Positions 54,990 through 63,735 of a stretch of 64,000 bases of DNA are shown in pieces. Location of the stretch: contig NW_026570278.1 in assembly GCF_019649055.1 (NCBI RefSeq), positions 620,001-684,000 of the forward strand. The letters run 5' to 3'. Within the stretch, counting starts at the first letter, position 1. Every line of letters starts with the position of its first letter. Origin of the DNA: Paramacrobiotus metropolitanus. Its lineage: Eukaryota; Tardigrada; Eutardigrada; Parachela; Macrobiotidae. The notes under the pieces are model-generated. The model had not been told where the DNA came from and searched no databases. It saw only the letters and a list, made by a program, of their open reading frames with translations. Both the position numbers and the translations under genes were made by a program.

Positions 54990-57900
54990 ATGGATAATTT
55001 GAATATGGATGCACCGTATGCAGTAGAAGATTTTATTAGCGTTGAATGTACCGGTGAGAAGTTTTCCCATAAATACTGGCTTCATTTTAAGTGCTTTTCG
55101 GTAAAAGTTTCGGAGCTTGAAAAAGTGCCCTTTTCCGATATTCCAGTGGTCATTACCCAGATTATCGAGAACATACTGGAGACACTTTTAGAAGATGTTG
55201 GACCAGACGAAATGGTTCGCATGCGCCTGGACTCAAATTCACTGAGCCGACCGATATGGACACCGCCTATCAAACGATCACAGTTAAATGTGACCAGATG
55301 GATGGCAGAAGTCGCTCGGGTGTTAAACTCTTATGAGGAATTCGTCATCGATGACTCCTTTGAAATTTCCGTACAGTATACTGATATTCCGAAAGGAACA
55401 TGCAACCGCGATGTTCCTGCACTCTTGCGACGAAGATTAGAAAAGATGAAATCGGTGGTTGTTATAAAAAATTCCGACCAAATTTGTCTAGCCCGGGCTT
55501 TGGTTATTGGTAAAGCCCACGCGGACGGAAACAAAAACCTTTACCGGAAGCTGCTGCGAGGAAAGAAACTGCAAACAAGAGAAGCTCAGTGCCTCGTCCA
55601 ACGAGCTGGGTTTAAAGAGCAGGACTTTAATCTACGTCATCTACACAAATTTCAAGAAATCCTGCCCCAGTACCAAATCGTTGTGGTCAGTGTCGATCAT
55701 GGAAATCTCATTGTTTTCAGCGGTGCTGCCCAAGATAAAAAAATCGTCCTACTGCATCACGGCCGGCATTTCGATTTGCTCAACTCCTTGCCGGCATTCT
55801 TTTGCAAAAGGTATTAGTGTTTTTCTTGCAATAAAGGATACTCTAACCGAGGGGATCATCGCTGCTCTCAAACGTGCCGAGCTTGTCTCCGGTCCTCCTG
55901 TCCGTCCGATGCGACCTCTATGGTTCACTGTGACGATTGCAATCGGGACTTTTTTGGTCAAGATTGCTTCGCGTAGCATAAAAAAGCTGGTACCAAAGCC
56001 CAACCATCACGCAAGAGCATCTGCAGTATGGTGTTTGTCTGCAAGAAATGCCTGCGGATAGTCTCCATGCGGCAAAGCAAAAATGAAAATACTCGTCAAT
56101 GCGGTGAAAGCTTTTGCAAAACGTGTAGAATTCATGCTCTACCACAACAGCATCAGTGCTACATGAGACCACACAAGGTGGATGCCGATGAACTGGAACT
56201 GAATGAAAACGCTGACTTTTTGTATTTTGATTTTGAGACGTATGTCTCGGAAAACGGAAATTTAATACCTAACCTTGCGGTGAGTCAAAATGTAACATAT
56301 TCAAACCACGGACCGTTGGTAACACAAGTGGTGATTACAGGTTGTACAGGACGATAGCGGTAATGAGTGGGTATTTCCTGAGGATGACGTCCCGCTACAT
56401 GGTGACATAACGAATGAATTATGCACATTTCTGTTCCAAGAGCAACACCGCGACCATTTTATCATTGCCCATAATTTCAAGGTAATAACAGTTTTTTTTT
56501 AATTTTTGTTTTTTGTTCTGTTAAGACTTTTTTTTTCATCAGCCTAATAAAATAACTTTTTTTTTCACGCAGTCTTTTGATGGATACTTCATTCTCAACT
56601 GGCTGCTTAAAAACGACATCGTACCGAAAGTTATTCTGAATGGTGGGAAGATTTTACAATTGGATGTGCCTCAGCTGAATATCCGATTCCGGGATAGTAT
56701 AAACTACAACCCTCAAAGCCTTGCAAAATGGCCGGCTACGTTTGGTCTACCAGAAATCAGTAAAGGAACGTTCCCGCACCGGTTTAACCGGAAAGAAAAT
56801 TGGAATCAAATAGTTCCCTTTCCCTCAGTGGACGAGTACGGGTTTCAAGGAATGAACAAAAAATCAAAGGATTCCTTTTTGCGTTGGTATGAGAAGGAGA
56901 AGCAGGAAAAAAAACCAGTTTGATTTCCGGAAAGAATTTGTGGAATATTGTAAAATGGATGTTACGGTTCTTCGAATTTGCTGTCAGCAATTCCGAAAGC
57001 TGTTCCAAGAAATAAGCAAAGGATTATGTCCGTTTGTTTCGTCGTTAACTATTGCGGGATTGTGTAATCGGTATTGGCGATCCTTCATGCTGAAGCCTGA
57101 GCAGATAGGTCTGTTACCGCATGGTCTAAATGCCCGCAATCGGCATCAGTCGGAAAAAGCTAAGAAATGGTTATCGTGGATGGAAGAAGAAAGTAACCGC
57201 ACTATCCAGTCTGTGATAAACGGGTCTGAATACAGGATTGGACCTTAATACGTTGACGGTTACAGGGAGGACATCAACATGGTCTATGAATTTTATGGCT
57301 GTAGGTTTCACGGCTGCCCGAAATGTGTAGCGCCGACGACGACCCACCCGTTTCGGGATATTTCAATGTCGGACGTTTACAAGGAAACTCTTGACCGAGA
57401 AGATTATTTGCGAGGACAGGGCTACAATGTGACCTGTATTTGGGAACATGAATATGACGACGAGTTGAAATCCAACCCGGATATGAAAGCCTATGTGTCG
57501 CAGCTTCAGTTTATGCAACGACTTGATCCCCGGGATGCTTTCTACGGAGGAAGAACGAATGCCGTGAAGTTATTCCATCAAGTCGTTGGAGACGAAAAGA
57601 TTTGCTACTTTGACGTCAACAGCGAATACCCCTTCGTCAATAAAAACCGGCGTTACCCTGTAGGACATCCTACCATAATTACAAAGAATTTTAGCGATAT
57701 CCAGTCCTATTTCGGCCTGGTTGTGTGCACGGTATTACCACCGGGGGATTTACAATTTCCTGTTCTACCGTATCGCTGTGGGGGCAAATTAACCTTTCCC
57801 TTGTGCAGAACGTGCATGGAAAAACACCAAAACACCAAATGTCATCATCCCGATTGCGATCGAACAATCACTGGAACATGGTGTACACCCGAAATCCAAA

Positions 57901-59043
57901 AGGCGCTGGACAACGGATACAGTATTGTAAAAATATACGAAGTTTGGCATTTCGATAAGTATGAAGATCGCCTTTTTGAAAACTACATCAACCAGTTCCT
58001 TAAACTGAAAACCGAGTCCAGCGGATGGCCGGTGGAAATATGTAGCGAAGCGGAGAAGCGTAAATACATTGCGGACTTTAAAGAGCACGAAAACGTGGAC
58101 TTGGACTACGACAAAGTTAAACCAAATCCTGGTTTAAGAGCACTGGCGAAATTGTGCTTGAACAGGTATTCACGCAGTCTTTTATTCCGTTTTTCAACCT
58201 TTTTCTAAAAATTCTTCTGGTTCCAGTTTTTGGGGCCGTTTCGGAATGCAAGATAACAAGCTGAATACCATGTATATCAGCGAACCAGAAAAATTTTACA
58301 ACATGCTTTTGTCCGGAAAACATCACGTTCATTCGTGGGACCTCTTTACTGACGACATTGTCCAGATAACCTATACCACCGAAAGCGGATTCGTTGATCG
58401 CAACCCTCACACCAACGTGATTTTAGCAGCGTAAGAAAATAATACTTTTAGAAATAAAAGGCTAAGGTGAAAACCTTTTTTCCATGCTTTAGGTTTACAA
58501 CATGTTGGGCTCGACTGCATCTACTCAAGTTCATGGAAATGGTGGGAGGCCGCTTATTATATTTTGATACAGGTTAGAAGCGTCTGTAATTTTAAAGGTT
58601 AAAGTCTCACGAATTAGGCTTTATTTAAATTTATAGATTCTATCTTTTTCGTGACTCGACCAAACCTTGTGGACCCTCCGACTGGAATATTTCTTGGCGA
58701 CCTGACTAACGAGTTGAAGCCTGGGCAACACGTCGGTCAGTTTGTAAGCCTTGGCGCCAAATCCTACGCTTACGTTACCAACGATGGAGAAAGCGTTGTC
58801 AAAGTCAAAGGATTCACCATCAATGGGCGCACAAGCGAACAAGTTAATTATAAAACCATGCTGGACATGTTGGCAAACCGTAGTATTATAGATGTCGACT
58901 ATCCCGATATTTTGCAGCGAAATAAGTCTACTATGACGATTCGCAACACCAGTGTGGTTAAACGATTTCAAGTGACGTATGACAAACGCCGTATTGTTGA
59001 CGATCAGTATAATACGGTACCGTTTGGATATGTTCTGGCTTAA
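54990..59043 (+). pseudogene. polB: Protein-primed DNA polymerase B (Polinton), 4 introns, 3 stops, 2 frameshifts
   Basis: Exonuclease motifs: FDFETYVSE (Exo I), HNFK/SFDGYF across an intron (Exo II), YCKMDVTVLR (Exo III). Polymerase motifs: YFDVNSEYPF (A), KLCLN/SFWGRFG across an intron (B), YFDT/DSIFF across an intron (C). Introns by GT-AG signal and phase: 56,482-56,572, 58,166-58,226, 58,431-58,492, 58,573-58,636. Breaks: in-frame TAG at 55,815 and 55,974, TAA at 57,246, a frame change near 56,340-56,355, and a frame change at an A8 run (56,907-56,914). The zinc-finger-like segment (CFSC, HRC, CRAC, CDDC) lies between the two TAGs. Polintons replicate with such polymerases. As sequenced the gene cannot make a full product unless some breaks are errors or are bypassed. 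Confidence 0.9.
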
Positions 59044-59404
59044 ACCAGCGATTTATTAAATTTATGAATCATTTCCCGAACTTCCCGGACAGCATCAGGC
59101 AGCTGATCACAGCTTTTCAATCCTAGGAAGTTGCATTTACCAGATGGAAATAGCACAGCACGCCCAACTTTAAGTTTGATTGCTAAACCACTAAACAACT
59201 CAGGCGTGTATTCCAGATGAAAATACATGCTAAAATTTTCGATATGCAACCGGTCTGGAAAAGCATGGTTAGCTACAACATTGCAAGAAGTCCTGAAAAT
59301 TTTTGTGGTGTATACTGTGCCATTGGTACAAGGTTTTCAATCTTGCACAGGTCCAGGGTAGTGTTTAAGTCCGCAAAGGCAACAACATTGGTGATTCTGG
59401 GCAT
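59040..59404 (-). pseudogene. TATA-binding-protein-like (TBP) gene, first lobe truncated
   Basis: From the ATG at 59,404: PRITNVVAFADLNTTLDL and QYTPQKFSGL match the start of the first TBP lobe (TBP: N-x-V-x-x-x-x-L, then Y-x-P-x-x-F). The frame then breaks near 59,280. In the next frame the second lobe is nearly complete: NVVANHAFPDRLHIENF, EYTPELFSGLAIKL, AVLFPSGKCNFLGLKS, AVREVREMIHKF. The F-x-S-G-K and Y-x-P-E-L-F-x-G-L words are hallmark TBP. The remainder of lobe 1 (about 40 residues) is missing. The gene is convergent with the polymerase and overlaps its stop codon by a few bases, which ties it to the Polinton. TBP binds TATA DNA to start transcription. Calling it broken depends on the frame change being real. 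Confidence 0.72.
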
Positions 59405-59840
59405 CGCAGTGGTACCACAAGGTGAACCGTACAGCTTTACGGAGGGTCGACACCGGAAGCGAAGTAAGTTTATGATACGGCGGGCAGCCCAAAGATTCGA
59501 GATTCCTGACTTCTGGCAAAAAATGCTCCAGCAGTTGGCACTTTTCCAAGCCTTTGGCAAAGAATCGCACTTGGCTGGGTCGTCCAATTCTTCGAAAAAT
59601 ATCTTCCAACGCACAAGTTACCTGGTTGTGTCGGTACTCTCCTTCCGTATACCACAGCAGTCCGTGCGAATGGCGAGCTTGACTTTTCAGAGCGGGTATG
59701 TGCTTGCTGGCGTGTCGAGGAAGCGTGAAGGTGTACAGGTTTTGTTCGTCTTTGTCCGGACAGTAGAAAGCCAGCTGTTTGATGTACTTGGTTCCATTGA
59801 TTACGAACCAATCGGTGTCCAGTATGCATGGTGCTGCCAT
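59337..59840 (-). CDS. Exonuclease-fold-like protein of unknown role
   Basis: From the ATG at 59,840: MAAPCILDTDWFVINGTKYI, QLAFYCPDKDEQNLYTFTLP, SHGLLWYTEGEY, FFAKGLEKCQLLEHFLPEVR and NLESLGCPPYHKL. This pattern (D-x-x-x-F near the start, KG-x-EK-x-x-L, and N-L-E-x-L-G-C-P) is one I recall from unannotated invertebrate proteins with a possible DEDD-exonuclease-like fold; the acidic catalytic set looks incomplete. The recognisable part ends near 59,450; the rest of the frame overlaps the TBP-like start in another frame. It reads away from the palindromic repeat array, opposite to the PC4-like gene. Confidence 0.5.
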   Translation of the reverse strand: MAAPCILDTDWFVINGTKYIKQLAFYCPDKDEQNLYTFTLPRHASKHIPALKSQARHSHGLLWYTEGEYRHNQVTCALEDIFRRIGRPSQVRFFAKGLEKCQLLEHFLPEVRNLESLGCPPYHKLTSLPVSTLRKAVRFTLWYHCDAQNHQCCCLCGLKHYPGPVQD

Positions 59841-59947
59841 TTGGTCTATCGGAGTACTAGTCAAAATTCCAGTTCACTGATAACGTACACAATGGCAAAA
59901 GTCTCGTATCTGAATGTACTAAAGACCTTGCATTTGTATCAGGTCGA

Positions 59948-60344
59948 GGATCACTGAAGTCGGTGATCCATATCGTACAAGGGATCACTGAACTCGGTGA
60001 TCCCTGTCGTACAAGATATTACTGAACTCAGTGATCCCTGTCGTACAAGAGATCACTGAACTCAGTGATCCATATCGTACAAGGGATCACCGAACTCAGT
60101 GATCCCTGTCGTACAAGAGATTACTGAACTCAGTGATCCCTGTCGTACAAGGGATCACTGAACTCAGTGATCCATATCGTACAAGGGATCACTGAACTCG
60201 GTGATCCCGGTCGTACAAGGGATCACTAAACTCAGTGATCCATATCGTACAAGGGATCACTGAAGTCAGTGATCCATATCGTACAAGGGATCACTGAACT
60301 CCGTGATCCATGTACTTTGCGGGATCACCAAAAACAGTGATCCG
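59948..60344. promoter_or_regulatory. 12-unit array of a 34-bp palindromic repeat between divergent genes
   Basis: Each unit has GGGATCACTGAACTCAGTGA (an inverted repeat of about 10 bp with a 2-3-nt centre) plus a spacer ATATCGTACAA or CTGTCGTACAA. Twelve units in head-to-tail order lie between the minus-strand gene at 59,840 and the plus-strand gene at 60,476. Variation is mostly in the spacer and at the left end of the palindrome. Similar copies lie at 39,625-39,672 and degenerate ones near 54,810-54,890. Likely an operator or enhancer, or an origin-like element. Confidence 0.85.
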
Positions 60345-60397
60345 TGTACTCGGAATTACCGATATCGATGTTGCACTAAGTGAGCACCGAAGATCGC

Positions 60398-60405
60398 TAT
60401 AAAAA
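60398..60405 (+). promoter_or_regulatory. TATA box of the PC4-like gene
   Basis: TATAAAAA, 78 nt before the ATG at 60,476 and about 50 nt after the palindromic array. Confidence 0.6.
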
Positions 60406-60475
60406 GCAGGTGTAATCGATAGGTTCTTACCAAGTTGTTCTATTTACCTCCTGTTGAAAGTAAACTTACATCACC

Positions 60476-61432
60476 ATGGAATTTATGGACCTGTTTGCAT
60501 TCAAACGACCGCAGACCGCTGCGACCAAGCCCAAGCGAAAAGGTCAAGAAGAGGGAGGGAAGCCGGAAGTTAAGAAGAGCAAGCCCAACACTTTACCGGG
60601 TACGATATCTACGCACCCGCGATTTGTATTTGCACAACTGGGAAAGCCGGTTTACCGCTTGGGAAACGACAAGTTCGTGTATGTGGGACCTAGCATTGAC
60701 GGGAAGATCAGTACAATTCGTGTGGTTTTCGGTGAATGGAAGGAGCAACCGGACAATTATTGGAAAGCCAGCTACGGGAAAAACGTTTCGCTGTCAAAAA
60801 TTGGTTTTCTCCGTTTGGCCGCGCTCATGCTGACCGAGAAAGCCGATATGGATGAAGCGGCCCGTGCTAGTGCTGCCGAAACCGGTCGGCTGACCCCGTT
60901 GTACCTCCTGGACAGCAGCATGTACTTTGGCTGGAGTCGCTTCAACGGCACCAACGTGGCGACCATTCGACGTTTCGAAGTAAAGGGAGGGGATATGATC
61001 CCTACCCGCTACGGTATCTCTTTCGGTGAACGCTTCTATGACGGTCTAAAGAGTTTGATGAAGGACTTGCAGCTGTTTAAAGACATTGCCAAAATCCAAA
61101 AAGATCAGGGGAGCGAGGACCCAGTCAAAGAAGGATTAGCGTATACCACGCTCTGCGAAAACATTGCCGATGTATTGACGCCTTTGGTGAAGCAGTTGGA
61201 TGATGGAACCTATAGCCGTTGTCCGGATGGTGACTATCAACCTTCCGACGCCGAATGGAACGGAGCTGTGGAGCGGTTGTTGGAATTGCGTATGGAACAT
61301 GATATCTTGTTTGGACTGGACAAGCTAGGGATTGAACAAGCTATTGATCTGGACGTTGCTAGTTATTTGGTTAAAAATGCTCAATCCATTCGTGCCAGTG
61401 TTGGGGCTAATATTTGTGCCGACTACTACTAA
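60476..61432 (+). CDS. Double PC4-like (transcriptional coactivator p15) protein
   Basis: 318 residues. The N-terminus is Lys-rich (PKRKGQEEGGKPEVKKSK), nuclear-localisation-like. Two PC4-type units follow. Unit 1 is about residues 58-115: KFVYVGPSIDGKISTIRVVF then YGKNVSLSKIGFLRL. Unit 2 is about 150-205: MYFGWSRFNGTNVATIRRFE then TRYGISFGERFYDGLKSLM. PC4 domains bind single-stranded DNA and act in RNA polymerase II transcription and in replication of some viruses; the strand pattern and the [K/Y]-G-[I/V]-S-[L/F] turn are visible in both units. The C-terminal 110 residues are helical and acidic. The gene has its own TATA box and palindromic array upstream and ends convergently, 54 nt from the protease gene. 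It could serve as the element's ssDNA-binding protein; no introns or breaks were seen. Confidence 0.75.
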   Translation: MEFMDLFAFKRPQTAATKPKRKGQEEGGKPEVKKSKPNTLPGTISTHPRFVFAQLGKPVYRLGNDKFVYVGPSIDGKISTIRVVFGEWKEQPDNYWKASYGKNVSLSKIGFLRLAALMLTEKADMDEAARASAAETGRLTPLYLLDSSMYFGWSRFNGTNVATIRRFEVKGGDMIPTRYGISFGERFYDGLKSLMKDLQLFKDIAKIQKDQGSEDPVKEGLAYTTLCENIADVLTPLVKQLDDGTYSRCPDGDYQPSDAEWNGAVERLLELRMEHDILFGLDKLGIEQAIDLDVASYLVKNAQSIRASVGANICADYY

Positions 61433-61486
61433 ATTTTGTTTTTCCATCTACTCGTACAAATAACGGAAACGGGTCAGTGATTTTTT
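61433..61486. other. Convergent 3' region
   Basis: A 54-nt AT-rich gap between the PC4-like gene and the oppositely oriented protease gene, with T-rich and A-rich stretches that can serve as polyadenylation regions on each strand. Confidence 0.45.
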
Positions 61487-61999
61487 TTATTTTATTAAAC
61501 GCTTGCACATTTGTCGGAGTAGAGCTCTGTCCACTATGGTTGTATTAATGTCGAAAAAAGAATTCACATACTGACACACCATTTTGTCGTTGCTTATTCG
61601 GCTATCCGTAAACAAATGCACAATATTAGTGTACGATTCACCACTACAACGTCGTAAAACAAAAAACAAACAGTATTGTCCACAGACAGTGCTAAATTCA
61701 GACTGAAACTGTTCATTTTGTAGAGTAAATTCATTGGCTGCCACGAGTGGTGCGAAATGCTGAGAGTAGCTTTCCAAAGTTTTCCCATATGAATCAAACA
61801 TTTCCATTTTACCGGCCTGTTCCTGGTAAAGGGCAATCCAGTGTTCACCTTCCTGGTCAGCTGGATCGGTATTCACCACACACGCTCCCGGAAAAGGTGC
61901 CAGGCTCGCTGGAACTTGATCACTGGCGTAGACCCCACGAAATACCGCTGTGGTCTGAGGATTTCCATGGAGTGCCGAGGTAATTTCCTGTGTATTCAT
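61487..61999 (-). CDS. Adenain-like cysteine protease (Polinton maturation protease)
   Basis: 170 residues. The catalytic layout of the adenovirus/Polinton protease family is visible: His in EGEHWIALY, Asp in EMFDSYG, Gln-Cys region in STVCGQYCLFF. In Polintons this enzyme cleaves virion precursors. Its ATG (61,999-61,997) overlaps the stop codon of the capsid gene in an ATGA, so both are likely expressed from one transcript. No stops or frame breaks. Confidence 0.9.
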   Translation of the reverse strand: MNTQEITSALHGNPQTTAVFRGVYASDQVPASLAPFPGACVVNTDPADQEGEHWIALYQEQAGKMEMFDSYGKTLESYSQHFAPLVAANEFTLQNEQFQSEFSTVCGQYCLFFVLRRCSGESYTNIVHLFTDSRISNDKMVCQYVNSFFDINTTIVDRALLRQMCKRLIK

Positions 62000-63333
62000 G
62001 TTGTAAAATCCGCAATCAGCTGTCGATGCTGGTTAATTTCAATAATGCTGTCATAGACCAGCATACACGCCATCATAATGGTACTTTTCAGTGGTTTCCC
62101 AAAGGACACAGAAACGCTAAAGTTTCCTTGTTTGATTAGCGTCAGTGGTCCGCGGCCGCTATGTCCTGGAGTCAGGTCGAAACCGAAAATGGTATATCCT
62201 TCGTTATACTGGGTCCGGTTGAAAGGTAGGCCGCCTTGCAGGCTGGGTCGGTGTCCCAGAGTGTCCAGAAGCCAGTCGTAGCACTCCAGAGACAATTTGT
62301 GATCGAAGTCAGCAGTGTACGGTTTTGTGGGGTAACTCTGACCGTCCACTTCGACGCTGATTTGTGAAATATTGAAGTGTTGAAAGTTGAAAGGATTTTT
62401 CTTTTGCGATCCGTGAAAGTCTTCGCTATCCACAAAGCCAATAAAGACGACTTTGGGGATTTGGCCAATCTGCAAATTGCTGACCACGGTGCTTTGGGTT
62501 CGTTGGGGAATGTCCGATACGCGCATCACCACGCGTTCGATATGGTACTTGACCGTTTTTTTCAAGAGTTCTCCGGCTACGGCGGTCAGAAAGTCCGGAG
62601 ACGGAATGTATCGGCGAATTGATAGGCGCGCGTTACGGATAAATGGTTTGAATATCTTGGTAGTATCCGTGTCCCATACACGTAAGGCAAACCCCGGTCG
62701 ACTAACCACAAGGCGAATGTTGACGGGTACACCGGTGCACAGTGGCTTGCTCTGGTCAAATAGGTCGGAAAATAATTTGCCGGAAAGCTGTACGTACTGT
62801 CCAGTATTAAATAACGCCGTTCGATTTTTTTCACCATTGTTCGCGGTTTCACTGTTGAAGGAACCCGGAGAGTCGTAATAAAAACCGGCAGATGTCAGCT
62901 GGCTTTGTTGGGCGTCAAGAGAGTGGGACAACAGAGATTCCAGGGAGGCGCGGTACGGATTGAAGGTGGCGGCATCCGAGATCAACCGGTTGGCCACCGT
63001 CACATGACATGAAGAGAACAGTGAGTGCAGAATGTTGTTGACCGGTGCCACACCATCAGCCGTTGTAATCAGTTCCCATTCCCCAGTGCTCTTGCGGACT
63101 TTAATACCCACTTCCAGTTCCAGGATCATGTCCGCTAAACTGAGTAGTCCAGATGTGCTGGGTGGAATGAAGAAATTAATGTCGCCGGCCGATCCGTTGT
63201 CCGTTAGGATGGTCGTGGGATTGAGCTTTTCGTGCTCAGTGCGCCATCGATCCGTTAATGTGGCCGGTAATGCAAACAGCTGGTTCTCTAGCTGCATTGC
63301 CGGCTCCGAGTTTTCCATCATCAGCATGGCCAT
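61996..63333 (-). CDS. Polinton major capsid protein (double jelly-roll type)
   Basis: 445 residues from ATG 63,333. It matches the invertebrate Polinton capsid family often annotated as F54H12.2-like: SAGDINFFIPPSTSGLLSLA, NILHSLFSSCHVTVANRLIS, FNPYRASLESLLSHSLDAQQ, SAGFYYDSPG, and PVNIRLVVSRPGFAL. The family forms the hexon-like capsid shell. The gene starts 2 nt after the stop of the basic virion protein and overlaps the protease by 4 nt. The frame is intact, in contrast to the polymerase. Confidence 0.9.
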   Translation of the reverse strand: MAMLMMENSEPAMQLENQLFALPATLTDRWRTEHEKLNPTTILTDNGSAGDINFFIPPSTSGLLSLADMILELEVGIKVRKSTGEWELITTADGVAPVNNILHSLFSSCHVTVANRLISDAATFNPYRASLESLLSHSLDAQQSQLTSAGFYYDSPGSFNSETANNGEKNRTALFNTGQYVQLSGKLFSDLFDQSKPLCTGVPVNIRLVVSRPGFALRVWDTDTTKIFKPFIRNARLSIRRYIPSPDFLTAVAGELLKKTVKYHIERVVMRVSDIPQRTQSTVVSNLQIGQIPKVVFIGFVDSEDFHGSQKKNPFNFQHFNISQISVEVDGQSYPTKPYTADFDHKLSLECYDWLLDTLGHRPSLQGGLPFNRTQYNEGYTIFGFDLTPGHSGRGPLTLIKQGNFSVSVSFGKPLKSTIMMACMLVYDSIIEINQHRQLIADFTT

Positions 63334-63335
63334 TT

Positions 63336-63734
63336 TCAGAAAAAATCGGGGATGTTGGTAGGAGGAATACGTTTAACTCTTTGAACTTTCCGTCGAATAC
63401 GTCGTTTCTTGCGGATACCTTCGCCTTCTTGGGAAGCAAAACGTTTACCAATGGCTGTTCCCGCGCGCGAGGCTACGTCTTTAATAGCCCCGGTCGCCGC
63501 TTCTTGCAGGAGAGGGGTAGCCGCTTCAAGAGCGGCTTTGGCATGCGGTGCAGCCTTCCGTAGTATGGGCTGAGCAAATGCTGATAGCTTGGCGAAAAGG
63601 CTCTTTAAAATCTGCGGGAACCCCGATCCATTTTGTAGGGTTCCTCGATACCGGATCAGGGCGCTGCCACCCGTCTGACTGACAAAGACGTTCTCGTATC
63701 GCCGGGGATCCGGCACGTACGCCACGAGAGGCAT
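63336..63734 (-). CDS. Small basic virion protein (Polinton core/minor capsid-like)
   Basis: 132 residues. N-terminus MPLVAYVPDPRRYENVFVSQ, then an Ala-rich helical middle (AAPHAKAALEAATPLLQEAA), then GTAIGKRF and a strongly basic tail (KKRRIRRKVQRVKR) ending PDFF. This matches the small basic proteins next to Polinton capsid genes, comparable to adenovirus core peptides. It starts 1 nt after the stop of the penton-like gene and ends 2 nt before the capsid ATG. Confidence 0.75.
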   Translation of the reverse strand: MPLVAYVPDPRRYENVFVSQTGGSALIRYRGTLQNGSGFPQILKSLFAKLSAFAQPILRKAAPHAKAALEAATPLLQEAATGAIKDVASRAGTAIGKRFASQEGEGIRKKRRIRRKVQRVKRIPPTNIPDFF

Positions 63735-63735
63735 T

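Noticed and set aside
55507-56061. 184-codon plus-strand ORF overlapping the polymerase
   Set aside because: Out of frame with the polymerase, whose own frame has the zinc-finger-like and exonuclease patterns; a shadow.
59217-59957. 246-codon plus-strand ORF opposite the TBP-like and exonuclease-like genes
   Set aside because: The minus strand carries the family patterns; the plus-strand frame is a shadow.
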